Assembly (NCBI GenBank): GCA_029204225.1
Contig: CM055100.1
Coordinates: 7,514,713-7,578,712, forward strand
DNA: 64,000 bases
From: Diphasiastrum complanatum
Lineage: Eukaryota; Streptophyta; Lycopodiopsida; Lycopodiales; Lycopodiaceae
Reading direction: 5' to 3'
Each line of letters begins with the position of its first letter. Position 1 is the stretch's first letter. Made by a program: the position numbers and the translations under genes. Below, in pieces: positions 1 to 12,491 of this stretch. The notes beneath the pieces were generated by a model. The model made no database searches. It was not told the origin of the DNA and worked only from the letters and a program-made list of their open reading frames with translations.

Positions 1-416
1 ATGATTTTCCTATGTTACTAGATTGAGCATTTGTTTTGGAGAACACAGTGCTAAACTTTACATTGGCATGATATTCTGTTCTCCTCATTTATTTATCGAC
101 ATTAAACTTTTCTTCATGAGAGATCACTAAGAATCTCCCTGACCTTTGATTCGAATTTGAGGTTTTGCTATTTCATATGTCCAGGTGTGGCAAGTGAATT
201 TGAATTCCAGACCTCAGGGGGGAACCATCAATCAGGAAATCTTATTTGATATTATGTCCTCTTAAACCCCTCTTGTAGGCCTAAACTCGCTGGGCAGGAA
301 CATGATGCACAAACACCCAAGGCCTGCATGTTTGAAAACTGAACTTACTCTTCACAAAACATCATTCTCCTCAAATACAGTCTCCTAAGGTTACAAGAGA
401 TATAGTGTGTCTTTAC

Positions 417-3400
417 CAACTTTCCTGTGAAGTCTGCAAGAAATTGCTCCAACAGGACGCGTGCCTCCTTGAATCGTCTCTCGATGTAGACGGCCATGGC
501 TGCAACAAGCCTCCCTTCAGCTTGAGAAACGAGTTCCCAGGGCTTATCTCCAAAAGCTTTACTTTTAGCAGGTGAAGGAAGACCAGGATCAAGCACAGAT
601 GAACACAAGTCACACTCCCAAGGTGATAATGCCACATCTGCTTCAGAAGAGCTTTCTTTCTTGGAGGCTGTTCTAATTAAAACTCCGCCACAACCTTTTA
701 CCTGACATATGCAACCCTGCAAAACAGAAAACCCTCAAATTTATCGATGGATCCTACCAGAAAAGTCCACCTTGATTGCTCCTATCTCTCAAGCTCAGAT
801 GATATACCAGACCTCAAGAAACCGATCAACTGACAAGTGAAGTGGCTCCATGCAGCGTTCACAGCAACACACAAAATGTTTATTTACTGCAAGCTCTTGC
901 TTCCGAGTGGCCCGGGGTTCATACGAATTAATGTATGAAACACACAGCTGCATGTTCAGAAAAACTACTAAGTTCATCCATAAAATCAAAGCTTAAAGCA
1001 ATCAAGCTACCTAAATAAGCCCAACTAAACTTTATATAATGGACAGTATTGAAAGTCTCAAGGTGAATGGATAAACAATGCATTGCACTAATCTGCAATA
1101 CTAAGTTAATCTTTTTCAACAGGAAGTTTAGTACCTCAGATCCTTTGGGGACATCACGTGTGGCTCTGACATACATAATCTTATGATCTGATGCAAAACA
1201 ACAGTTTGGCCTGTAGAACAATACAGTAGTTACAGTGCTAAAGCATCAATCTTACCACAAGAATGGGATCAACAGCTCCATGTTGGGATAAGATCTTATA
1301 TCAGATACACAGTACAATACTGCTGAAACCTCCAAGAAACTGAGTGCCACTTATATATTTGAAGGCTACTGCAAGTAAGCTTCCAAAAGCAATGTTATAC
1401 TAATCAGTTTCACGATCTCATCAAGGAGCGTGATATACTATACTCCAACGAGTTGATTCATGTCACATGCTTAAACAAGAATCTGTGAAGTGTAAAGAAT
1501 GCTCAAAATGTCGCCTCTGCATGCTTTCTTTCTTGCCCTCCCCTGTATCAGACTATGGTCAGTCGAACTGCCTACCCTCCCTCAGGCCTCACCTTACCAG
1601 TCAGCCCCCCCCACAGAACCATTCTCCGGTTTTTCAAAAAGAACAATTCGATACAAATGATAGGAACTCTAAAAAAGAATAATAGAAACCAAATGATAAA
1701 TCCCTACTGCTTGCTTCAAAGCAAACACAACCTCTTATAGAACACTCTTTGAAACTATGAGCTTTATAACAGACACAACTGCAATGCTCAAAATGGGACT
1801 GCAAGACGATAGATACCAGACAATGTAATCGTTTCAAGGTCTGAGCTAAAAAGATGAGCACTGCTAATTGAGTGTTAAAAACATAAAGTTCCAAAATTAC
1901 CTGCAGGAGTGATTCAGCATGGACACAAAAGGGAAGATCCCAAGTGCGCTATCAGTATTTCGTGGACCTTGCGCACCCATGCCATGAGCATTTGTGTTCA
2001 CAAGAGCTGCTAGCATCTCCAAATCCTCTACACCAATGACCAAAAAGAGAGAAGTTCACATTCAGAAATACCACTGTGGATAAAAGCATAATCCAAATTT
2101 GGCATAGCAGCATTCTGAAACACATTTATTTTACAGAAACGAAAAAAGAAAATCAATCAAAACTGATTTCTAGTACTAAAAATAAAACTTTTTTGACCCA
2201 GAATTTTTTTACACACAATAGAAACTAATTAGAACCATAGATGCACTGCATTTCTGAAACGTGTTTCAGAATTGCGGTCAGAAACGCGGTTCAGAAAAGC
2301 GTTTCTGAAAATTTCAAAAAAAATCCAGAAACGTTTTTGTTTTTTTTGAATTTGGTTTTTTTTTGAGCAATATGGGTATCAGATGAAAGCTCTAATTAAG
2401 AGCATTATTACTGTGTAGTTTACCAACTGTTTCGGGTGCAGGATGTTCCAGTTCAGGTGCATTAATCCAGGTTGGGTTCTGTCAAGGATAAAAATTCAAA
2501 ACTAACCTCTAGCCTGTTCGTTCCGATCACAAATGGTCCCAGTAAGTGTGTTTTTGCTCAGGGAGTTGGAAGGCCAAATCATGAAGAGGCCTTACCGTCG
2601 GGGCCGGGGTCTACTGGCAGCCCCCGGACCCTGCCATTGGGGGGCGTTGCCCCCCAAACACCCCACCGGGGGGCTACCGCCCCCCGAACCCACTGACCAT
2701 TTATTAAAAACCGGAGCAAATAACAACCAAATAGCTATTGAAAATAAGATCTGTTTGTGCCCCATCTACTGCACTTCTGAGAGGCAAAACGCTGGTTTGA
2801 CCATTGATCCACTAAAAAAATTTCAGCCATAAGCTATTTTTCCAAAAAAAAAAAAAAAAAATTCTTTTTTTTTGAACGATTCTGGTCTGAGAAACGCGGT
2901 TTCCGAAACGCGTCTCCTCAAAACGCGTTTCTGTGCATCTATGATTAAAACATTAATAAACAAAAAGTTTCCTTTATTTTAAAATAGCAACTTTCTAGGA
3001 AACCCTAATCAGGTTCCCCAGAACGTGTTCTGGAACACATTCCAGATGGTGTTCCAAAACATGGGCAGCAATTATCATCCAAGAAAATGTTTAAACGGTG
3101 TCCAGTGTTTCTATACAATGTCACACTTACACACCTACAGTAAGTGTTTGACAAATAGTCTCCTCATCTTCATCCTCCAACTCCAACTGTGTTATTGCCT
3201 CACGCAGGGATTCACAGCCCTTCCTAACCGCTGCCTTCCAATCTGCTTTGGCTTTGTCATGATGGGTTTGCAAGCCCATTACATCCTGCAAATGTCAGAT
3301 AAATAAAATAACAGGAATCACTAAATTGCAGTTCTATCAAATTTCCAGCTTGATGAAATGAACAAAAATTTCAACAAGAGACTTACCGAAAAGCAAGGGT

Positions 3401-5788
3401 AGATGATCCCATCACTGGATGTTCCCACAAAGCCTTCTCCAAGAACCCCTGTTAGTCACTGTACTTGATCTTTTAAAATGAAAAAATGAAATTGTGGAAA
3501 TTTTATGCATTTCAGTTGGATTTCCCTTCAGAAATATTAAAGCTACGGCCTTTTGTATTATTTGAACTACAAAAGAACCTGCATATAAGGAGAGAAAGCA
3601 TGCCTCTCTTCTTCAGTGATGGGGATTTACTAAGTGCAAGGGCCAGAACCAAATGCAGCAGATCCTCATCACAGCTTGCTTGTTTAGCAATGTTTTTTAT
3701 GGAAGCCACCACATGACACCACTTCTTATGCCATGATAATGCATCTCTTTGGCACTCCTGCATAATGCAAAGTAAAGTCAAATCAATACAACTATTTCCA
3801 TTCTTTAGAAGAAACGTTCAGTGATTTCATTTATGCATATTAGTCAATATGGGTAATCACTAAACTTGTCACCCTCACAGAATGATGGAGTCATTCTTGC
3901 TGATTAATAAGAATATGGACAACAATTTTCTAAACCTATAGGTCATATGTACAGAAGACTTAGTAAAGTGGAGAAGCTAGAAAAGAAATGGACAAAGGAA
4001 AACCTGATAAGGTAAAAGAGGCAAGCAAGAAAATTTTTGCTGGGAGCAAAGAAAAAAAGCAGCTCAGCTACTATTTATTCAACAGTTAACAGATCTTTTG
4101 TAGATTTGCTATTATTTTCTTTGAAAATTCCAAATGATAAAATTATCACTTCTCCATTACCAGTGAGAAAGAAATAATTTGCTAACTTCTGGAGGTCGTT
4201 GAGGAACTGACACTGAACTTGGTAATGAAGCAGTGAGTTGATCCATGTGTACATAAACAGATTCTATTAGGTACGTAGCAGTGAGTTGATCCATGTGTAC
4301 ATAACAGATTCTAGAGGTGCGCGTCCGGGCCGGACGCGGGCAATCCACGTCTGCGTCCGGCGTCCGGACCCGGATGCGTCCCTATTTTTTTTATTTTTTT
4401 AACAGTAAAAAAACAAAAAAAAAAATTAAATACGTAAATGATTAACAAAAAAAAACATAAAAACTTGATTTTATTTTAGGTTTGGGTATGGGGATTATAA
4501 ATTTGGGGGGTTTTTTGGGGGGGTTAAATTATGCCCTGTCTGGGGAAGCCTTTAAAAAACAGCATGAAGAAACAATGCTTGTTTGATCACATAGTAGTAT
4601 GAATAAAATCCTAGGCTGAGACATCGTCTGAGCCTAAGAGGGGACTCTCTTGGACGTCTGGTGAGGGGGCCACTATTTGCCTGCGGTGATACTAAAGACT
4701 ACAAAATCTTCTCCTTAGTTTACACTACAAACAAAGCTGCTCTTCTGTTTTTATCCTGTGCTAAATATTTTAGAGACCCCTCCAATCAGTCCAATAGAAA
4801 ATACATTTTTTGAAGAAACCAATATTACCCTGAAATATAAACCTAGCATTAAAACTTTCAAGATCTAATTTTAAGGATTAAGATATCCAAAAAAAGTGAT
4901 CATGTAAGAACATGTTGTCTTTCTGTTCAAGTCACTAAAATACAAGTCATGCAATATCTCATATTATCATGCACAGGATGTGCAACAACGAATTTTCTGA
5001 AGTAATCATTGAGAGATTCAGCAGAAAGTTCCATTTGCAGGATTGACATTTTACAAAGAATGGCCATAATTATTCTGTTTCAGAGTAAAAACATGTTCAA
5101 AATCATAAACTACAAGATTGGCTTCTGACAGTAAAAAACTCTTGTAGAAATTTATGAGTAGCAAAAGTCAAATCAACTTCAATCCTTGATTCATAGATCA
5201 GTTAAACTTGTCTACCAGACAATATACTGCATAGCTGCACAAGGAACATTCATATCGAGGTGAACCTTCCACTAGATCCTGACAGCAAGCATGGCATAAC
5301 GCTGTTCGGTAACTAGAAAGTGTTACAAATGCCACAGCTTGTTCAGCCACAATCACCTCGCCTGCCTTGATCAGCCTGCAGAGAGAAGAATTTTAGAGCA
5401 GCACTGTACGCAGAAGGTTCATTGACTTCATCTTGTCATAAGCAATTAAACTATACTACCAAAACATCCTAGCATTGTGAATGCTCAAATTTAGCTTGGT
5501 GCCCTTGTTAGTAGGACATTTAGCTAACCCCTCGATACAAAAAGAATACATTTCACATAGCTTATATAACTTTCTATTAGAATAGTTCCAGATGAAATGA
5601 AAGAACAAGAGCTTTCAACGCGTATCCAATTCACCACTAGTGCTAGAGGTTCGAGCGTGGGATGTCAGAGTGCAGGTGCTTGAGGTTGATGACTTAGCTC
5701 GTATCATCCGAGAAAGCATAGTGATCTGTAGTCATGATATACTAGCCCAATCAGAGGAGGTAAGGCCTGTACACCAAGTCTCAGCTGA

Positions 5789-5823
<35 letters not shown>

Positions 5824-8254
5824 CGTTGTAATGTTTTTTTTTGTGCGAGGGCAGGGAATGAGATGAAACATAAACCAGAATCTAGAGCACTCCCACGATT
5901 GGTCTCGGATAGCTTGTCCCGCTAGAGATCAATAAGCCTACAACCCCTAAGTTAATTATGATTAGGAGGGGTTTGGGGCCCTCATGTGCATATGGTCATA
6001 ATTAATGGTTGGAGGCCTAAACTCATGATGGTGGATTTGTATGGGTCTATCGGTGAGTCATTGGAGAACTTGATGACGTGGCCTAGATAGGCTGCAGAGG
6101 TGTCCAGTGAGGAGTCACAATGCACTACTAGTGGTGCATGGGCCTTGGAGGGTATGAGTATACCTATTGGGCTCTCACTAGTGTATGCTTGATTGTGGTG
6201 CTAGTAGCTACATGTTGCTGGTATGGCTCCTCTATCCCTTATGAGAGATTGATCCATAGCTTGGGGGCTAGATCCGTAAGATCTAGGTATGGTTGGGTTG
6301 GTTTGTCCACCATCCGTTTCCCTTGTGTTGCTTTGTTATTGGCTTGCTTGGCTAGTGCATCCTTGGTATGGGCTTTACATTGGTATCAAAGCCAAAGCTA
6401 AGCGGTTTTGCCGTGGTGGAAGTGCTCATGATGAGGCCAAGGATTAGGAAGGGGATCTTAGTGATGGATCCTGAATTCTTGGAGAGAGCAAAAGTTATGA
6501 GCAAGAACTTGGTGGGTGTTTCATGTTTCTCTTCTCAAATCACGGGTTTTCAAGAGGATATTGATTGTATGGTAGATGTGCTACCAAAAGATGCAATCGA
6601 TTTGATAAAGTACGCTCTTGAATGGTGATTTTGTGTAGATTTCGATTCACTTATAAATTATAATATTAAGTTTTTGCAATTATTTTTGCTAATTGCTTTT
6701 TGACGTTAAGCCAAATTTTCAGCCTTTTGAAAGCTGAAATTTTGTGCTTTCAAAAAGCAAATTTCTTGAGTACTCGGTTGCAAAGCAGTTGTGTGATCTT
6801 TTTCGCTATGGTAGAGGAGTTGTGTGTTAAGCTTCTAGTGGGAGAAAGTAATTCACTTCCAAATATGTTAACATAACTTACCCGTCATTATTTGCAAGTG
6901 ACGGAGTACATTCTTCTTTATTTTGACAAGAGCGCTGCTTTAAAAGATTGTTTACATTCTTTAAGTGCTGATAAATGCTTCAGCCTTGAATCGAAGTAAC
7001 ACACAACCTTTTAAGTTCTAGGCTCTGATTTTTTTGAAATCGTGAAAGAGTGAACTTTAATGAAGGGATGGAATGGGAGAGTAATAGGTTTAAAAGTGAA
7101 TCCATAGGAAAGGCAGCCGTTCTGCAGCAAAAATGGGTTGTTAGTCAATCTTTATGGATTCAAGCTTTTAAGGAATCTGCAAACGGGTAATATTTGCAGC
7201 ATGCTGTTAAAACCAAAATCCCATCCTTCTAAGCAAAGCATAATTTGTGCTGTGCGGAGAGTAACAATCCATAAGAGAAACTGTCAGAAGCTTGCAGTGT
7301 TAATTAAAAGCACGTTTTCAGCAGCACCCTAACCATCTTATAGGGAAGGTGCAGGTAGGGGAGTCACTTGCCCTAATCCTAATAGAACTCTAGATAGTAT
7401 AATTCGATTCATTCTTTCATTTGAGTAGTTCATTTGTTAAAAGACTTGACAGTTCTTAGGAGAGTGTGATAGCAATCTGTCTTCCTTTGGAGGAGGACCT
7501 GGTAAGTAGTTGCTAATTATCTTAAGATTCTAATTGGAGATTGATCTTCGATCTAGAAAATGATTTCCATTACTTCTGTTTATGATCTTGTGTGGATGTG
7601 CCATTAACTTTCAAGCTCAAATCAATGGAAAAAGTGTGTCAAACTCTTCTGGACAAATATAAGAAGCTAGCCAGGACATTGACTTTTTGTCGTCGATGCA
7701 TCTGTTCTGCGGCTAATAAGCTGCTTTTAGTAAGACATTTATTTGGTAGTATACAATATTAACCCTGTAGAGAAAATACATTGTCTTCAACTACACTATA
7801 TAAGAAAGAGCCTACTTACAGGGAAAAAACCCAATGATTATCTAAGCCCCAATTTTCTTGAAGACTGCCTTTAAAATTAACTCTGATAGTGAAGAACTGA
7901 CGATCAGAAGGGCTCGCATTGCTTTCTTCGCTTTTGGTTACAACTAAACATAAGCACGTACCTGGTAGCAACGGCACTGCGACCACGATTGGGGATGTTA
8001 GCAGCTTTCCAAGGAAAGATTGCCTCTGCAAGCTTCTGTGATGGCAACGCTGATGCTGCTCCATTTCTGTGCAGCTGATCCAAAATGCTGATGGCAACAC
8101 ACTTGCTCTTCTTTTTCTTCTTCTGTTTTTTCCTTTTCTTGGACTCTGATAAATTGTCCATGCCAGCAGACGAATGATCTCTAAAATCTAAACCAGATGC
8201 ACTAGTAGCAGAAGTGGAGCCCAAGGAAAGCCCAGCCATTTCTTTGATATCCAT
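417..8254 (-). CDS. SET-MYND (SMYD-class) protein lysine methyltransferase, 3' end outside window
   Basis: I assembled nine exons by splice sites and reading phase: 8254-7962, 5375-5216, 3757-3631, 3448-3387, 3285-3135, 2027-1901, 1210-1135, 947-813, 716-417. All junctions are GT-AG and keep frame over 477 codons; no stop is reached, so the C-terminal (normally TPR-like) lobe lies beyond base 1. A Lys-rich N-terminus (residues ~40-55) is followed by the SET start (GRSAVATRLIKAGEVIVAEQ, 92-111), a MYND zinc finger (C125, C128, C141, C144, C150, C153, H161, C165), the catalytic SET core (NHSCRPNC from 303; GSELCVSYI, 330-338) and a post-SET zinc site (CCCERC 359-364, GCIC 378-381). By family this is an S-adenosylmethionine-dependent lysine methyltransferase of histone or other proteins. 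In MYND the third Cys pair is C-x2-C rather than the usual C-x3-C. An in-frame ATG four codons upstream (8266) is an alternative start. Which plant SDG/ATXR orthologue it is cannot be told here. Confidence 0.87.
2236..2943. mobile_element. hAT-type MITE in intron of the SET-MYND gene
   Basis: The ends are inverted copies of CATAGATGCAC (2236-2246 and complement at 2933-2943). They are flanked by an 8-bp near-perfect target duplication, ATTAGAAC (2228-2235) and ATTAAAAC (2944-2951). An 8-bp TSD is the mark of the hAT superfamily. Subterminal zones carry repeated AAACGCGTTTC-like palindromes. The core at about 2600-2695 is very GC-rich, with runs of G and C that can pair. There is no transposase; the open frames inside are not gene-like, so this is a non-autonomous element. 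Confidence 0.75.
4230..4312. repeat. 48-bp period tandem duplication
   Basis: Two copies of a 35-36 bp sequence starting GCAGTGAGTTGATCCATG (4230-4265 and 4278-4312) differ by one base indel. They lie in the intron between exons 2 and 3 of the SET-MYND gene and directly abut a GC-rich transposon-like end. Confidence 0.8.
4313..4386. mobile_element. GC-rich fragment resembling a hAT element end
   Basis: A TAGAGGTGCGCGTCCGG-type start is followed by alternating GTCCGG/CCGGAC words in otherwise AT-rich intron DNA. Plant hAT MITE ends often look like this (TAGGGGTG then GC-rich subterminal repeats). I could not find the opposite end or a target duplication, so it is a fragment at best. Confidence 0.35.
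5791..5820. repeat. (AG)15 microsatellite
   Basis: Perfect dinucleotide run in intron 1 of the SET-MYND gene. Confidence 0.95.
5950..6393 (+). mobile_element. LTR fragment with primer-binding site, in SET-MYND intron 1
   Basis: About 430 bp up to 6379 match, with substitutions and small indels, the stretch 62,567-62,970 at the other end of the window. Right after the LTR end (...GGCTTTACA) comes TGGTATCAAAGCC (6381-6393), the primer-binding site complementary to initiator methionine tRNA, as used by plant LTR retrotransposons. Only about 240 bp of possible internal sequence follows, without a recognisable gag, so this is a truncated element inserted in the antisense orientation relative to the host gene. 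The exact 5' end of the LTR is not clear. Confidence 0.7.
6394..7961. other. rest of SET-MYND intron 1, no gene seen
   Basis: AT-rich intron sequence. The short open frames at 6368-6628 and 7138-7332 show no domain, motif or codon pattern that supports a gene. Confidence 0.6.
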
Positions 8255-8884
8255 TGCTACTAACAAGGCTCAAATGTCAGATAAGCCCAAAAGCTCAATG
8301 AAAAAAGCTTTGCAAAAAGTCTGCCGATGTTATACTGCAAATTCACCATAAAAATTTCTTTACTGTATTCAAAAGATGGAAATTCTTCTTTAACCAACCA
8401 TTGCCCGAAATTATCAGCATTCCATGGAGGGTGTCAGAGAAAGGATGGTAAGCCAAGCATACCCGAGTATCGGATTGAGATTTCAGCTCAGGCACTGTTG
8501 TTTGATGCTTATTGCCTTACACAAACCCTAATTAGGGCTAATTGCCCAATTCTTTCCTTTCAGAATTCCTTACAACGTGGTATAACTCGTCTCTCATAAT
8601 CCCATAAGTAAAACAAGCTTCCACGACATTAACCCTAATATATAAACTTGTTAGATTCTCATCGTTCTTTTTTCTTTGCTTGAGGGTGGATTGTAATAGG
8701 AACCAGCCCCATCCCCATTTGAACGGGATCAAACAAAAATTGTGATTCTTATAAAATCAAGCCCTCAGAAACCGCATCCCCAATGAAAGAAAAGGGATGT
8801 TGCAAATCAATTGCGGATTGTGAAATGGAAGTGTATCATAGGTGATTGTCCAACTAACAAGGGACATCATAGCCCTTACCCTTA

Positions 8885-9066
8885 GGTGGTGACCACGTGT
8901 GACAAGAAATAATGCCACCATGGGTACGTCCACTTCTTGTGGGAGGTCCCTACATATGTTCACTTACCCCTTGATTAGTGGTAGGTGGCATCATATGTGA
9001 CAAGAGATGATGCCAACATGGGTATGTCCAGTTTTGGTGGGAGGTCCCTCAATATGTTCACTTACT
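8885..9066. repeat. about 98-bp tandem duplication upstream of the SET-MYND gene
   Basis: Two diverged copies (about 8885-8967 and 8983-9065) share blocks such as TGGGAGGTCCCT and ATATGTTCACTTAC. They lie 0.6-0.8 kb upstream of the start codon of the minus-strand SET-MYND gene, so they could fall in its promoter region, but no function is visible. Confidence 0.7.
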
Positions 9067-11190
9067 TTGGTACGTCGAAAGATCATCGTCTCATGCCCAA
9101 TGAGATGTATTATTCTAATATCCCAATCAAATTAAGGTCACTTGCACTCACCTTATGGCCTTGTGAGAAAAACTCGTGCTCGTATAGTTGTAGGAGGTAT
9201 GACCTTGTTTTTTATGGCACTTACCTTTTGTGTGTGTGAAAGTAGCCTCAGTAGTTTTGGATAGGTGAGTTGATCCTAGGGGTTCTCAATGCACTGAAAT
9301 CCATATCCAAAAGGAACAACCACATTAAGAGTTTCCATTCATTAGAGCTCAAAGATCTATTCATTTAGGTTGTTCCATCTATTGCACAAGCACAAGGTGA
9401 AATATAAAGTTCTCAATGTAAAAAAAAAAAAAAAAGAGGCTTCCATTAGGGATGTTAAATTATAGCTCTTTGAGAATTAGAAGGTAACTAACAAAACTGA
9501 GCCCATGTTGGGACATCCAACATGACATAGACTTGACACAAGGGCCACTAAGTCAACCCTTAAATCTCACACATACGCTAGAGAGGGGAGTTTGAATCGT
9601 AAGCTTGGGCATTGGTATTATTATAAACTTAGTCTAAGAGTCTGAAAAATACTCTCAAAAGACTTACCCTCGTGACACCCCCTTTATCAACCTTGGTGTC
9701 CCAAAGTATGTCTAGATGAACATAGCTATTCCACCCTCAAACTTGTGGGCATGCTAGCAATGTAAATTTGGTTAAGTTGAGCCTCCAACTTGTAGATGAG
9801 CCAAGTGCGTAGTTGTAGAATCAAGCTAACTCTAGAACTAGAGTCCAGTGAAGCGCAATGAGGCTCCTCATAGGTTATGAAATCACAAGTGGTCCCGAAA
9901 AAGTCAGTATTTCTTTTTTATACCGTAATATATAGGGCATTCATTTTATCTCGTAATATATAGGGCATCTGAAAATAAAATGCTCCTCAGCTAGGGTACA
10001 CAAGCAACAAATCCTCTCCTCTCTTGGGGTGTCATGAAAGCGTCCAGTCTCCACATGCAATTGGCTAAATCTAAGGCTATGTGATAATTTAGAATCCAAG
10101 TACTAAGGTAATATTAAATATTCACATGTGTTCTTCCCTTGAAATTGGAACTTATAGAGGTCAGGCTTGACCCCCAATGGAGCTTGCCATACTCTTTGGA
10201 TGCACCCTTTAATCTCCAAAATATTCAAAGCTCAAAACAACTTGCATTACCAAAAATACATTACATGTTCATGTGGGTGTGGGGTAAGGCATCGAATCAC
10301 AACAAAAACTACTATGGGGTATGGGGGAGCAAAATTTGAGAGTGATACATGTTTTAGGTCCAATTTTAGTCTTTAGCTCCTCTTACTTGTGTGTATTGTG
10401 CCATGTTAAGCTCGTGCAAGTTCCTAACTACTTTTGCAAAGTGTTGAAAAGTGCTGGCACAAATGCAAAGCTCTAAGCCAATGGGTCAATTGGTTACAAA
10501 TGAGACACACACCTCTCTTGGTGCTTAGAACAACGACACAATTGATCAATGTTAGTAAGCTCAAGGGGATTGTTCATTTTGGAAGATTCAACATTTTATC
10601 AAAAGAAGAAAAAAGGCCATCATGCATGCCTCTTGAGGTGCCTCAAAGAAAAAACTCAAAGGCATCAAAGGCAAGTGTGACTTCAGGAGAACTGTAGTTT
10701 ACTCATGTGGATGGCTTTTTGTTATAAAGTGGCAAAATAATTGTAAGTTTGCAATGTACCTATTTGACTCTAGACACTTGTGGGTGTCAAGTTAGAAACT
10801 CAAGTTGGGATTCACTTTTCTTACCTACTCTCAACATCACCTACTTGTGAGGTTGGACTCCAAGTTTGTGGATGCACGAAGCTTCTCTTATCTCTTTGAT
10901 ATTAATAAGTAAAAATTGTTGACAAGTACTTGCTGAGAAGACTTGTTTCAACTAGGAAATTGTTGTCAAGTTTTACTATTGTAGATGTCAAGTCTCAATT
11001 GCGAGGTTAATCGTTATCTATTGAGAATTCTAATATCCCACATTCAATCAAGCAATGCTTTAACATGTTCCAAAGGAAAGTTGTTTATGGAACTACTTTT
11101 AACGCAATTGATTTCTAACCACCAAAAGATTAATTATTGGCTAATTAATGATCTCTTTGGTTCATGTCTTTTTTGAGGTTCAAGCTACAA
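9067..11190. other. intergenic DNA without a supported gene
   Basis: The stretch holds an A-run (9420-9435), which could be the tail of an old retroposon, and a short direct repeat of CGTAATATATAGGGCAT (about 9923 and 9950). Open frames here are short, overlapping and without recognisable domains. Confidence 0.6.
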
Positions 11191-11227
11191 AATTTGTTGA
11201 AGACTTCAATGTTGACCAGAGAAAAAT

Positions 11228-12397
11228 TTGGGAGTTCATTACGATTCTCAAACGGATACTGTCAACTGGAATGAAGCTCTTGCAACGATTGATTGTACAA
11301 CAGGATATATGTGTCAACAAGATAATCAATCAGATTTGAACGAGATTTCATTATTGGATCGAACCTTGGATACACCGATCACTTTTCCATTGAATGTGCT
11401 GAATGTAGCTTGGATATCAATAGAACCTATACCAGATCCGATTGAAAATGACCTCATTTCTGTGAGTCATGCCTTGACTTATGATGACAATGCAGAACTT
11501 ACGATGAGCAGATTCTAAATCATATGGAGTCGACCAGATTTGGAGTGCGTAATGTTCCTGATGAACCAACAATAAAACCGCCCAAAGCAGTTATACTGAA
11601 AGAAGACAGGATCACAGGGTCAATGATGAAGAAACAAGACAAGCAACATTATAATACGGTCCTAAAATGGGAAAATCCTCCTCAAAAGATTGATTCAAAG
11701 AATGTGCCACCCTTACTGGATAAAGGCAAAGGAAAAGTTAAGGATGATTCTACAAGTTAGAGTTCTAGCAAGACACCATCGTCTCGAAAATCATCACCTC
11801 CATGATCAATTCCTGCTAAGAAGACTAAGCGAAGATCCAAGACAAATCCTTTCGACAAAGAACAAGCAGATGTAGTCCAGCATGATATGCCCAAACATTT
11901 TAAACGTTATACACTAGATGATGTGGTTATCATGTTAGCTGAAGCACATCGTGAACCCGAAGAACAGGTGCCAAAATCGAAAGATATTTACGATGGCCCA
12001 GCTAAGATACAACCAATGAATCTTACTGAACCAAGAGAACCAGAAAAGATTGTACAAGTTGGATAACAACTTAATCTTGACCAGTATCAAGCACTCCGAA
12101 CGTTACTTATTAACTATCAAAATTGCTTTGCATCGACTTATCAAAATCTGAAGGGTATTCCGACGTCAATTATTGAACATACCATACCTTTAGTACCTGA
12201 TGCAATTCCAAAGGTTACAAAGTTCTATCATTGTAATCCTAATGTTGCAGATCTGATAAAGAAAGAGCTTCAAAGACTGCTTGATGTCAATTTCATTTAT
12301 GAGATCGAGCATACCGAATGGGTTTCACCGATTGTCATTGTTCCTAAGAAGAATGGGAAATTGAGAATTTGTGTGAATCTCAAGGCTTTGAACAAAG
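11228..12397 (+). pseudogene. Ty3 retrotransposon pol remnant (reverse transcriptase N-terminus)
   Basis: One reading frame runs from ATG 11524 to about 12397 and is interrupted by stops at 11758, about 11803 and 12064. After the last stop it reads as the start of a Ty3-type reverse transcriptase: GIPTSIIEHTIPL, then ELQRLLDVNFIYEIEHTEW, then VSPIVIVPKKNGKLRIC and LKALNK. The homology stops after ALNK, before the catalytic FxxxxxDxxSG and YIDD motifs. From there the frame runs into a coiled-coil-like stretch (ALRGFQGRFDKFKG) that belongs to the unclassified ORF downstream. The upstream frame 11228-11518 is probably part of the same polyprotein after a frameshift. RNase H and integrase are absent. 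Confidence 0.75.
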
Positions 12398-12491
12398 TGG
12401 CGCTTCGAGGATTTCAAGGCCGCTTTGACAAATTCAAAGGTGCATCTTCAACTGAGTTGGCAAAGGCTAAAGCAACCATCAATGCATATGA

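Noticed and set aside
2472-2832. ORFs of 74 and 99 codons in the hAT MITE
   Set aside because: Arise from GC-rich structured DNA inside a MITE; Pro/Gly-rich with no domain.
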